From positions 1 to 7,853 of the forward strand of contig JARJMX020000169.1 in assembly GCA_029335925.2 (NCBI GenBank): a stretch of DNA of 7,853 nucleotides, read 5' to 3'. This DNA is from Gammaproteobacteria bacterium (GTDB taxonomy: Bacteria > Pseudomonadota > Gammaproteobacteria > Halothiobacillales > Halothiobacillaceae). Positions 1 through 6,303 of the stretch are shown here, in pieces. The position numbers were made by a program, and so were the translations under genes. Position 1 is the first letter of the stretch, and each line of letters opens with the position of its first letter. Under the pieces are notes generated by a model. The model ran no database searches. It was not told where the DNA came from and worked only from the letters and a program-made list of their open reading frames with translations.

Positions 1-18
1 CGCGAAGCGTCCCCGAAG

Positions 19-44
19 GGCTGGGCACAGGGATGTGCCCAGCC
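19..44. repeat. Perfect 11-bp inverted repeat (hairpin) at the left edge
   Basis: Arms GGCTGGGCACA (19-29) and TGTGCCCAGCC (34-44) are exact reverse complements around a 4-nt spacer. Read on the plus strand the loop is GGGA, a GNRA-type tetraloop; on the minus strand it is TCCC. Neither direction has a T-run after the stem, so it is not a canonical intrinsic terminator. It lies about 115 bp beyond the rsmI stop, where many gammaproteobacteria have rnpB or mraZ. It could be part of a structured RNA or untranslated region continuing beyond the window. Function unknown. Confidence 0.6.
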
Positions 45-115
45 GCGACAGACTCCGAAAATGCATCACTTACCATGATTATTTCTCGCGCGAACCGTCC
101 ATGGCTCACCACTCC

Positions 116-145
116 AGGCTGCATCAAAAGCTTTTGACACAGCCT
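116..145 (-). repeat. 30-nt hairpin just downstream of rsmI
   Basis: Reading the minus strand, the 30 nt form a continuous 15-pair inverted repeat centred on AAAAGCTTTT with outer arms AGGCTG and CAGCCT. The only departures from Watson-Crick pairing are two adjacent positions that become G-U pairs in minus-strand RNA but A-C mismatches in plus-strand RNA. This asymmetry suggests the structure matters in the rsmI transcript, ending 15 nt after the rsmI stop codon. No U-tract follows, so it is more likely an mRNA 3'-end stabiliser or processing signal than an intrinsic terminator. Confidence 0.5.
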
Positions 146-160
146 GTGAGCGGGCCTTTT

Positions 161-1012
161 TCATGCCTGCTTCTGCATGTCCAGACAGATTTGGTAATAC
201 GTCTTTTTGCTTCCTCCTAATAGGTCGGCCGCAATCGCCGCTGCTCCCTTCACCGGCACGCCGTGCGCCAGCAGGCTGCGCAGGAGCGCCTCCTGACCGA
301 TCCCGGCCGCCTCCTCCGCTACGCGAGGCGCGCCCCCCCGTACCAGAATCACACACTCGCCACGTTGCTGGTCCTCATCCCCCGCCACCCAATCCACCAG
401 CGTCCCAAGGGTGCCTAGGCGTACGGTCTCGAAGGTCTTGGTGAGCTCGCGCGCCAGAGTCGCCTCACGCTCCGCACCGAGAACCACGACCATGTCGCGC
501 AGGGTATCGAGAAGGCGGTGCGGGGCCTCAAAGAAGATCAGGGTGCGTGTCTCATCCAAAAGTTCGGCCAGACGCGCCTTGCGTGCCGTCCCCTTGGCCG
601 GCAGGAACCCCTCGAAGATGAACCGATCGCTCGGTAGGCCGCAGACCGACAAGGCAGCCATGGCCGCACTCGGACCGGGAATGGGCGAGACACGCACCCC
701 CGCCCGTAGCGCCGCACGCACCAGCGGGAAGCCGGGGTCGCTCAAGAGCGGTGTGCCCGCGTCCGAGATCAAGGCCAGAGACTGCCCGCCGCGCAGGCGC
801 CCGAGCAGATCCTCCACCCGCTGCTGCTCATTGTGCGCGTGCATGGCGGTGAGCGGCGTGGCGATCCCGAAGTGCTGTAGCAGCTTGCGGCTATGGCGGG
901 TGTCCTCAGCGGCGATGAGGTCGACACTGGCCAGCACCTCCCGCGCCCGTGGACTTAAGTCCGTGAGGTTGCCAATGGGCGTGGCAACAACATACAAAGT
1001 GCCGAAAGACAT
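161..1012 (-). CDS. rsmI: 16S rRNA (cytidine-1402 2'-O)-methyltransferase RsmI
   Basis: RsmI is a cytoplasmic SAM-dependent enzyme that 2'-O-methylates C1402 of 16S rRNA in the ribosomal P site, acting with the N4-methyltransferase RsmH. The 283-residue product matches the usual length (about 286 in E. coli). It has the tetrapyrrole-methylase-type fold. Visible motifs are the N-terminal GTLYVVATPIGNL (about 4-16), AEDTRHS (35-41), ISDAGTPLLSDPG (82-94), the PIPGPSA loop (about 110-116), and FEGFLPAKG (about 134). A C-terminal helical tail (GSKKTYYQI) resembles the family's end domain. The ATG at 1012 fits the family N-terminus, but only ACCAACGT precedes it, with no Shine-Dalgarno. The gene is divergent from lpoA, the conserved gammaproteobacterial arrangement. 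Confidence 0.97.
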   Translation of the reverse strand: MSFGTLYVVATPIGNLTDLSPRAREVLASVDLIAAEDTRHSRKLLQHFGIATPLTAMHAHNEQQRVEDLLGRLRGGQSLALISDAGTPLLSDPGFPLVRAALRAGVRVSPIPGPSAAMAALSVCGLPSDRFIFEGFLPAKGTARKARLAELLDETRTLIFFEAPHRLLDTLRDMVVVLGAEREATLARELTKTFETVRLGTLGTLVDWVAGDEDQQRGECVILVRGGAPRVAEEAAGIGQEALLRSLLAHGVPVKGAAAIAADLLGGSKKTYYQICLDMQKQA

Positions 1013-1040
1013 ACGTTGGTACTAATGCGCAAAACGGGCT

Positions 1041-1057
1041 GGGCTATACTCTAGCCC
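1041..1057. promoter_or_regulatory. Candidate -10 element within a dyad, rsmI/lpoA divergent region
   Basis: The segment reads GGGCTA-TACTC-TAGCCC, a 6-bp-arm dyad containing TATACT at 1045-1050, a near-consensus sigma70 -10 box for plus-strand transcription. The opposite strand offers TATAG-like hexamers pointing towards rsmI, about 30 bp from its start. No good TTGACA-like -35 is visible at 16-18 bp spacing for either direction; TTGGTA lies 23 bp upstream of TATACT, which is too far. If TATACT is used, lpoA has a leader of about 185 nt. The assignment rests on one hexamer and position only. Confidence 0.35.
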
Positions 1058-1073
1058 GCCATCTCGGACTTAG

Positions 1074-1123
1074 GTAAGGTCTAAAACCTTCCAACCTTAC
1101 TTTCGGGGGCATGGAGGCCCCCG
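1074..1123 (+). promoter_or_regulatory. Structured segment in the lpoA leader: alternative hairpins
   Basis: Three inverted repeats are packed here. GTAAGGT (1074-1080) pairs with ACCTTAC (1094-1100). The overlapping AAGGT (1076-1080) can instead pair with ACCTT (1086-1090) around a 5-nt loop, so these two stems exclude each other. Next, CGGGGGC (1104-1110) pairs with GCCCCCG (1117-1123) around the loop ATGGAG. The last stem has no T-run after it. I do not recognise a known riboswitch class by sequence. It could be a cis-regulatory leader or a small RNA. Confidence 0.35.
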
Positions 1124-1155
1124 CGCAATTCAATGACTGACGTCATTGAATTGCG
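1124..1155. repeat. Perfect 14-bp-arm inverted repeat upstream of lpoA
   Basis: CGCAATTCAATGAC (1124-1137) and GTCATTGAATTGCG (1142-1155) are exact reverse complements separated by TGAC. The centre also reads TGAC-TGAC-GTCA, so the alternative palindrome TGACGTCA (1138-1145) is present. It is AT-rich compared with the surrounding DNA and directly abuts the CGGGGGC/GCCCCCG hairpin. It lies 87 bp before the lpoA start. It could be an operator for a dimeric regulator, an mRNA hairpin, or a remnant of a small palindromic element. No T-run follows, so an intrinsic terminator is unlikely. Confidence 0.7.
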
Positions 1156-1229
1156 AAGGCCGTCGTGAATTCCGTTTGCGACGAGTGGAGCTGAAAAAAG
1201 CCAAAGATAGTCTTTATTCAGAGTTTACT

Positions 1230-1236
1230 AAAGGAA
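1230..1236 (+). promoter_or_regulatory. Ribosome binding site of lpoA
   Basis: AAAGGAA lies 6 nt before the GTG at 1243. It supports that GTG as the start, which also gives a complete lipoprotein signal peptide. Confidence 0.75.
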
Positions 1237-1242
1237 ATTGCC

Positions 1243-3042
1243 GTGACAGGACTGATCCGCGGGTACGCCATCACCTTCATTCTCGCCCTCCTCGCCGGTC
1301 TTCTGACTGCCTGTGCCCCGCAGCAACCTCCGCGCCCCGATACCACCGTGCTCGACCGAGCACTGGCCGAGGCTGAACGTGGCCAGGACCCGCTGCAACT
1401 TTCCAGCGCACTATGGCGCAAGGCGTCTGTGCTGCGCGGAGCCGAGCAGGCCAGCATGCAGCTACGCGCTATCGAGACCTTGATCGACGCGGACAAACTG
1501 CAGAATGCCCTGGCCTATCTGCGTGATCCCCTGGCCCAGCGGCAGGGATGGTTGACCTTCGAGCCGCGCCGCGCCCAGATCATCCTGGGCTTTGAGGCCC
1601 TGCAACAAGGCCGCACCGCCGAGGCCATCCGCATCCTGCAGGATATCCCCGCCCCACTCGGCAGGGCCGAGGCTACCCGTCGGCTCGAATGGTTGGCCCG
1701 TGCCCTGGAGGCTGACCAGCATGAGCTTGAAGCCGCCCGCCAGCGCATCGCGCTCGATGGCCTGCTGAGCGACGAGCACCGCCTCGCCAACCAGGAGGCC
1801 ATCCTTCGCCTGCTGAGTGCCCTCGACAAACCCGACTTCGACAAGGCCCTGCTCGAGACCATGGAGCCGCAGCTTGGCGGTTGGCTCCAACTGATACATG
1901 CCCAACGTGCAGGCAAGGATGCCTTGGATCGCTGGCACCAGGCCCATCCGGCTCATCCACTGCTGCCCGCCCTGTACGAGCGTCTACAACGTGAGGCCGT
2001 AGCCCGCATGCCGCAGACCGTGGCACACATCGCCCTCATCCTCTCGCAGGAGCCGCGCCTTGCTGAGGCGGCCCACGCCGTCACAGCCGGAGTCATGCTC
2101 GCCCACGACGAGGCCGGTGAAAAAGCCCCCGAGGTACGCGTATATCCTAATGCCTCTACCCCCGAGGACTTTCTGCGCGGCGTTGAGGAGGCCGTCTCCG
2201 CAGGGGCCACCGCCGTGATCGGCCCGCTCGATCGTGAGACCCTCCAGCAGCTGAAGCAATTCCAACCTAAAGTGCCGGTGATCGCCCTGAACACGCTGGC
2301 GAGCAGGGCCGCGACCAGCCCCAACCTGATCCAGTTCGGCCTGCCGCCGGAGGACGAGGCAGAGGCCGTGGCCGAGCGCATGCTGGCCCTGGGACTGCTG
2401 CGCGCCCTCATCCTCGCCCCGGATGACGCGCTGGGCGAGCGGATGGCCCGTGCCTTCACGACCCGCTACACCGCAGGGGGCGGGCAGGTGGTGGACGGCC
2501 AGCGCTATGCCCCGCGCTCACCGCTGTGGGAACAGCAGGCCCGCCAGCTCCTGCGCCCCGCGCCCGACCCTATCGACGGCAGCCAGCGTATGCGCGAGGA
2601 TGCCGATGCCCTGTTCCTGATAGCCCGCGCCAAGGACGCCCAGGGCTGGGTGCCGCTGCTACGTGCCAACGGCGGCGGCAACCTCCCCATCCTCGCCACC
2701 TCGCATGTCTACGACGGCGCCCCGCGCCCAGCGAATGACCGCAACAAGGATGGGCTGCAGTTCTGTGACATGCCGCTCATCCTTAACTACGCCCGCCGTC
2801 CCGGACAGACTGGCCCGAGCCGCTTCGAACAGGCGGCGCTTTCAGGCCAGCCACGCCTGTTCGCCCTTGGTTACGACGCCTACCAGCTGGCAACCCGGCT
2901 GGAGTCGGCGAAACGCCCCGAGGGCTTGCGTGGCCAGACAGGGATACTGCGCCTGAATGCGGACAACCGCGTCCAGCGCACCCCTGCCTGGGCCCTGTTT
3001 CGCGGCGGTCTCGCCAACCCCCTGGAGGTCATCCAGCCTTGA
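1243..3042 (+). CDS. lpoA: Penicillin-binding protein activator LpoA (LppC family lipoprotein)
   Basis: LpoA is an outer-membrane lipoprotein that reaches through the periplasm and activates the bifunctional peptidoglycan synthase PBP1A. The 599-residue product starts with GTG and has a signal peptide whose hydrophobic core ends in the lipobox LTAC, making Cys24 the acylated residue. Residues about 30-255 are Ala/Leu-rich helical repeats like the TPR-like N-terminal domain. From IALIL (263-267) to the end it resembles a periplasmic-binding-protein fold, with AVIGPLDRE (G327), a VPVIALNT strand, and the C-terminal LGYDAYQL (about 542-549), all typical of LppC. It is shorter than E. coli LpoA (678) but near the pseudomonad size. 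It leads a plus-strand cluster and its stop overlaps yraN. Confidence 0.95.
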   Translation: MTGLIRGYAITFILALLAGLLTACAPQQPPRPDTTVLDRALAEAERGQDPLQLSSALWRKASVLRGAEQASMQLRAIETLIDADKLQNALAYLRDPLAQRQGWLTFEPRRAQIILGFEALQQGRTAEAIRILQDIPAPLGRAEATRRLEWLARALEADQHELEAARQRIALDGLLSDEHRLANQEAILRLLSALDKPDFDKALLETMEPQLGGWLQLIHAQRAGKDALDRWHQAHPAHPLLPALYERLQREAVARMPQTVAHIALILSQEPRLAEAAHAVTAGVMLAHDEAGEKAPEVRVYPNASTPEDFLRGVEEAVSAGATAVIGPLDRETLQQLKQFQPKVPVIALNTLASRAATSPNLIQFGLPPEDEAEAVAERMLALGLLRALILAPDDALGERMARAFTTRYTAGGGQVVDGQRYAPRSPLWEQQARQLLRPAPDPIDGSQRMREDADALFLIARAKDAQGWVPLLRANGGGNLPILATSHVYDGAPRPANDRNKDGLQFCDMPLILNYARRPGQTGPSRFEQAALSGQPRLFALGYDAYQLATRLESAKRPEGLRGQTGILRLNADNRVQRTPAWALFRGGLANPLEVIQP

Positions 3043-3407
3043 GCGAGCGGCGTGCCGCGGGCAAAGCCGGCGAACAACTCGCCCTCGAGCACCTCGAACG
3101 CCGCGGCCTGCGCCTGCTGGCGCGCAACGTCCACGCCCGTGGGGGAGAGATCGACCTGGTCATGCTCGATGGTGCCACCCTGGTATTCGTCGAGGTGCGC
3201 AGCCGTTCGGCGGGTGGCCTGGTCGGCGCCCTGGAAAGCATTACGCCTGCCAAGCGACGGCGCCTGCTGATGGCTGCCCAGACCTTCCTGGCCCGACACC
3301 CCCAGCACGCCACCCGCCCCTGCCGCTTCGACGTAGTCGGGATCACCTGCGATGATGAGCGAACCACGCTAGAATGGGCAGCCAATGCCTTTGAAGCCTC
3401 CGCGTGA
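3039..3407 (+). CDS. yraN: UPF0102 family protein YraN, PD-(D/E)XK nuclease-like fold
   Basis: This small conserved protein has an endonuclease-like fold; its physiological role is not firmly established. The product is 122 residues, a little shorter than E. coli YraN (131). Visible family landmarks are GKAGEQLALEHL (Glu12), the GGEIDLVM strand (Asp39) and VFVEVRSR (Glu52, Arg54), giving a complete D...E-x-R version of the PD-(D/E)XK site. The start is a TTG at 3039 that overlaps the lpoA stop (TTGA, 4 nt shared). GGAGG at 3024-3028 lies 10 nt upstream, and MSERRAAGKAGE fits the family N-terminus. Overlap with lpoA implies translational coupling. The lpoA-yraN-diaA order is widely conserved in gammaproteobacteria. 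Confidence 0.93.
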   Translation: MSERRAAGKAGEQLALEHLERRGLRLLARNVHARGGEIDLVMLDGATLVFVEVRSRSAGGLVGALESITPAKRRRLLMAAQTFLARHPQHATRPCRFDVVGITCDDERTTLEWAANAFEASA

Positions 3408-3446
3408 CCTGCGTCACACCGCTCCGTTTTGTGAAAACACCCCAGC

Positions 3447-4031
3447 ATGCCCATCCCAAGCCACGCCGAAGAAACCGAACTATCTCGCATGCTCTACCAC
3501 CATGCCGAGACGCGTCTGCAATATGTCCGCACGGCCTTGGAAGCCGCCGCCCCGGCCCTGGCCATCGCTGCCGAAAGCCTGCTTGCTACCTGCCTTGCAG
3601 GACAGCGGGTTTACCTCTGCCCCCAGCCGGGAACCGAGGCCTTGGCTGAGCACACTGCAAGCCTTCTGTTACGTGGCATGGTCCAGCCCCGCCCCGGCCT
3701 GCCTGTCGTCCTGCTACGCCCCTTACCGGAGGAGGGTGCAGTCTGCATGCAGCAGATCGGCAGCTTAGCGGCCCCGGGGGATACCCTACTCGCCTTCAAC
3801 GGCCCTCGGACAGACGGTCTTAAGGGCCTGATCGATACCGCGCGCCTGCATGACATGCGGCTGATCCTCCTCGGCGGCCCTGTGTCGAAAGAGGTGGCCA
3901 GCCACCTCCAGGAAAACGACCTCGTCATCCAGCTCGACACGCCCTGCCCGACGAGCCTGCACGAAGCCGCCCTGGCCGCCGTGCACACCCTGTGCGATGC
4001 ACTCGACCACCGCCTGCTGGGACTGGCCTGA
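3447..4031 (+). CDS. diaA: Divergent SIS-domain protein in the diaA/gmhA-like position
   Basis: Position after lpoA-yraN and overall pattern identify a DiaA/GmhA-type SIS protein of 194 residues. DiaA is a tetrameric DnaA-binding initiation factor; GmhA is sedoheptulose-7-phosphate isomerase. Alignment by eye shows the P-loop CGNGGSAADAQH replaced by CPQPGTEALAEH (58-69). The second loop, usually STSGNS after GDxLLA, is replaced by NGPRTD (118-123). The end, HEAALAAVHTLCDALD, still matches the family. It therefore probably does not bind sugar phosphate, and isomerase activity is unlikely; a binding role is plausible. The ATG at 3447 has no clear Shine-Dalgarno. An internal ATG at 3489 (residue 15) would give a DiaA-like N-terminal length and is a real alternative. 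Its stop overlaps the next start by 1 nt (TGATG). Confidence 0.72.
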   Translation: MPIPSHAEETELSRMLYHHAETRLQYVRTALEAAAPALAIAAESLLATCLAGQRVYLCPQPGTEALAEHTASLLLRGMVQPRPGLPVVLLRPLPEEGAVCMQQIGSLAAPGDTLLAFNGPRTDGLKGLIDTARLHDMRLILLGGPVSKEVASHLQENDLVIQLDTPCPTSLHEAALAAVHTLCDALDHRLLGLA

Positions 4032-5431
4032 TGCTCGATCCCGCACAACTTCGTGCCCTGCGCACCGCAGCGGGTGCCGACCATATCAGTACCGAGCCTG
4101 CCACCCTGTGGGCTTACGGCATGGACAACAGCCGCCGCCACGCCCCACCAGATGCCGTCGTCTACGCCACCGGCCACGATCAAGTGCGCGAGGTCGTGCG
4201 TACCTGCTACGCGCACCGCATCCCGCTCATTGCCCGTGGACGCGGCACGGGTACCACGGGTGCAACCGTACCCATTCACGGTGGTGTGGTGCTCAGTTTC
4301 GAGCGGATGAACCACATCCTGGAGGTGAATCCGGATGATCGCCTGATGGTCGTAGAGCCTGGGGTGACCAATAGCGAGGTGCAGGCGGCAGCGCGAGAAC
4401 ATGGCTTTTTCTGGGCGCCCGATCCCACCAGTTCGCCGTTCTGCAGCGTAGGCGGCAACCTTGCCTATAACTCAGCGGGGCCGCGGGCGGTGAAGTACGG
4501 CACGGTACGCGAGAACGTACTCAGCCTGCGTGCCATCACCGGCCAAGGCGAGGAGCTGCGCACCGGCACCCGCACCACCAAGGGCGTGGTCGGCTATGAC
4601 CTCACCCGCCTTTTGATCGGTTCCGAAGGCACGCTCGCCATCATCACCGAGGCCACCCTCAAGCTCACCCCTTTGCCGGAGGCCATCCGCACCGCACGCG
4701 CATTGTATGCCGACATAGGCAGCGCCGCTCGCGCCGTCGCCCGCCTGATGGCCCAGCCGGTCACCCCCTGCGCGCTGGAATTCATCGACGGCGCGGCCAT
4801 GGACATGATCCGCGGCCACACCGACACCGACCTCCCAAGGCAGGCGCGCGCCATGCTGATGATCGAGGTCGACGGTCCCGCCGCTTGCCTGGAGTCGGCC
4901 ATCACCACCATCCGCCAGGCCGCGGAGGTGGACGGCCTCTTGGATTGGCGCGAGGCACGTGAGGCGCACGAGGTCGAATCGCTATGGTCCACCCGCAAGG
5001 CCCTCTCTCCCGCCCTGCGCAAGGTCGCGCCCAAGAAGATCAACGAGGATGTGGTGGTGCCGGTCTCGCGTATCCCGGAGCTGATCGAGGGTCTGGAGCG
5101 TCTGTCCGCCGCCCACCGCATCCCGATCATCAACTTCGGCCATGCCGGTAACGGTAACATCCACGTTAACCTGTTGCTCGACCCCGACGGGCCAGGCGAA
5201 CTTGCCCGCGCCCATGCCTGCCTGGACGAGGTCTTTACCCTGGTGCTCGCCCTCGGCGGTACCCTTTCTGGCGAACATGGTGTGGGCCTGGAAAAACGCG
5301 ACTTCATCGAACGGGAACTCGGCACCCAAGCCATCAAGCTGATGCAGGGCATCAAGCAGGTATTCGATCCGGCCGGTATCCTTAATGCCGACAAGACCCT
5401 GCCATTGCCGAAACACGGCAGCGCGGCATAG
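4031..5431 (+). CDS. GlcD-type FAD-linked oxidase (D-lactate/glycolate dehydrogenase family)
   Basis: This 466-residue FAD enzyme probably oxidises a 2-hydroxy acid such as D-lactate or glycolate to the 2-keto acid and passes electrons to the respiratory chain. The N-terminal FAD_binding_4 (PCMH) domain shows PLIARGRGTGTTGAT (about 65-79), VVEPGVTNSEV, SVGGNLAYNSAG (GGN at 141-143) and IGSEGTLAIITE (GSEG 197-200). The C-terminal FAD-oxidase domain carries HAGNGNIH (371-378) and GEHGVG (His416), where family members bind a metal. There is no C-terminal Fe-S cysteine cluster, and no glcE or glcF is adjacent, so stand-alone D-lactate dehydrogenase is as likely as GlcD. The ATG at 4031 overlaps the preceding TGA by one base; an upstream in-frame start at 3992 would lie inside diaA and is less likely. 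Confidence 0.9.
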   Translation: MLDPAQLRALRTAAGADHISTEPATLWAYGMDNSRRHAPPDAVVYATGHDQVREVVRTCYAHRIPLIARGRGTGTTGATVPIHGGVVLSFERMNHILEVNPDDRLMVVEPGVTNSEVQAAAREHGFFWAPDPTSSPFCSVGGNLAYNSAGPRAVKYGTVRENVLSLRAITGQGEELRTGTRTTKGVVGYDLTRLLIGSEGTLAIITEATLKLTPLPEAIRTARALYADIGSAARAVARLMAQPVTPCALEFIDGAAMDMIRGHTDTDLPRQARAMLMIEVDGPAACLESAITTIRQAAEVDGLLDWREAREAHEVESLWSTRKALSPALRKVAPKKINEDVVVPVSRIPELIEGLERLSAAHRIPIINFGHAGNGNIHVNLLLDPDGPGELARAHACLDEVFTLVLALGGTLSGEHGVGLEKRDFIERELGTQAIKLMQGIKQVFDPAGILNADKTLPLPKHGSAA

Positions 5432-5444
5432 ACTGGATGCATCC

Positions 5445-5449
5445 AAGGA
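5445..5449 (+). promoter_or_regulatory. Ribosome binding site of ypjD
   Basis: AAGGA lies 7 nt before the ATG at 5457. It decides this start over an in-frame upstream ATG at 5385, which lies inside the oxidase gene and would add 24 non-membrane residues. Confidence 0.7.
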
Positions 5450-5456
5450 TTGCCCT

Positions 5457-6275
5457 ATGTCCGTCGCACTCTGGTTTGGAATTCCTGCCCTTGCCGCTTA
5501 CGCCACCGCTACCCTGCTACTGTGGCGGCGTTTACTTTGCCTGCGCGCGGGCGAGATGCCGGAGAAGAAACTCGCCTTGGGGATAGCGCTGCTCGGCGTG
5601 CTGCTGCATACCGTATCGCTGGCCAGCGACATCTGCTGCCTGGATGGCATTGATCTTGGCGTGCTCAAGGCCCTCTCCCTTTCCGCCTTGGTCAGCTTGG
5701 CGTTGGTGATCATCTCCAGCCTACGTCAACCCCTGGAAAACCTGGCCTTGCCAGTGCTCCTCCTGACCATGCTCGCCCTCACCGCTCAACTTGGCTGGCC
5801 CAGTGCCCCACGCAGTCTCATCGGCACGCAACCGGCGTTGGAGGTGCATATCCTGCTCTCTATTCTTGCTTACAGCCTGTTTAGCCTCGCCGCCCTACAG
5901 GCTGGAGTCTTAGCGAGCCAGCATCGCGCTCTGCACCAGCGTCGTCCCCAGATCTTCGCGCGCATCCTTCCGCCTCTGGAGGACATGGAAATCCTGCTCT
6001 TCCGCCTGATCGGCGCAGGCTTCGTTCTGCTGACCCTCTCGCTGATCACCGGCTTCATGTTCCTGGAGGATATTTTCGCCCAGCACATAGTGCACAAGAC
6101 GGTGCTCAGCCTCATCTCCTGGGCGTTGTTCGGCAGCCTGCTGCTCGGCCGCGCCTTCCTGGGCTGGCGCGGCCGCACGGCGGTACGCTGGACCCTCAGC
6201 GGCTTCGGCGCGCTGTTGCTCGCCTACTTCGGCAGCAAGATTGTGCTGGAATGGGTGTTAGGCATCATCCGCTGA
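5457..6275 (+). CDS. ypjD: CcsA/CcmC-type inner-membrane protein YpjD
   Basis: This 272-residue polytopic membrane protein belongs to the cytochrome c assembly (CcsA/CcmC-like) superfamily. E. coli YpjD has 263 residues and no settled function; haem handling is inferred from the superfamily. About eight hydrophobic segments are visible, starting at residue 3. Histidines typical of the family occur at His51 (LLHTVSLASD), His131 (EVHILLSILAYSLF), and His210/His213 (AQHIVHKTVLSLISW). The segment GWRGRTAVRW followed by GFGALLLAYFGSKIVLEWVL closely matches the YpjD C-terminus. It follows the oxidase gene after 25 bp and is probably the last gene of the lpoA cluster. In many gammaproteobacteria ypjD sits next to ffh instead, so the location is somewhat unusual. 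Confidence 0.92.
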   Translation: MSVALWFGIPALAAYATATLLLWRRLLCLRAGEMPEKKLALGIALLGVLLHTVSLASDICCLDGIDLGVLKALSLSALVSLALVIISSLRQPLENLALPVLLLTMLALTAQLGWPSAPRSLIGTQPALEVHILLSILAYSLFSLAALQAGVLASQHRALHQRRPQIFARILPPLEDMEILLFRLIGAGFVLLTLSLITGFMFLEDIFAQHIVHKTVLSLISWALFGSLLLGRAFLGWRGRTAVRWTLSGFGALLLAYFGSKIVLEWVLGIIR

Positions 6276-6303
6276 TGCCTTGAGGTCTTGTCCTTGAGTC
6301 TCT

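Noticed and set aside
1..60. 5' end of RNase P RNA (rnpB) on the minus strand
   Set aside because: Synteny is suggestive, but the start motif has a mismatch and the conserved GAGGAAAGTCC segment is absent from the window, so it cannot be called.
1..76. Minus-strand open frames starting at ATG 76 and ATG 64, running off the left edge
   Set aside because: Two different frames are both open over about 22-25 codons, as expected in GC-rich DNA. Neither has a good ribosome binding site or a recognisable protein start, and the perfect hairpin argues for non-coding sequence.
411..1025. Long plus-strand open frame (204 codons) antisense to rsmI
   Set aside because: Ser/Arg-rich composition is typical of a GC-rich shadow frame, and rsmI on the other strand is unmistakable.
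1104..1123. Intrinsic terminator in the rsmI-lpoA region
   Set aside because: The GC stem is strong, but the bases after it (GCGCAATTC) contain no U-tract, and the minus-strand side (TTTCGG region) has only a very short run on the wrong strand.
1146..1376. 76-codon plus-strand frame overlapping the lpoA start
   Set aside because: It starts with TTG inside the palindrome, has no ribosome binding site and no family resemblance, and mostly shadows lpoA.
3408..3446. Possible separate promoter for the diaA-like gene
   Set aside because: The 39-bp gap shows no convincing -35/-10 pair; operon read-through from lpoA-yraN is simpler.
4594..5442. Long minus-strand open frame (282 codons) antisense to the FAD oxidase
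   Set aside because: Low-complexity Ser/Arg/Ala-rich shadow of a clearly conserved enzyme gene.
6276..6303. Possible bidirectional terminator between ypjD and mazG
   Set aside because: The gap contains only short CCTTGAG direct repeats, with no stable stem and no T-run in either direction.
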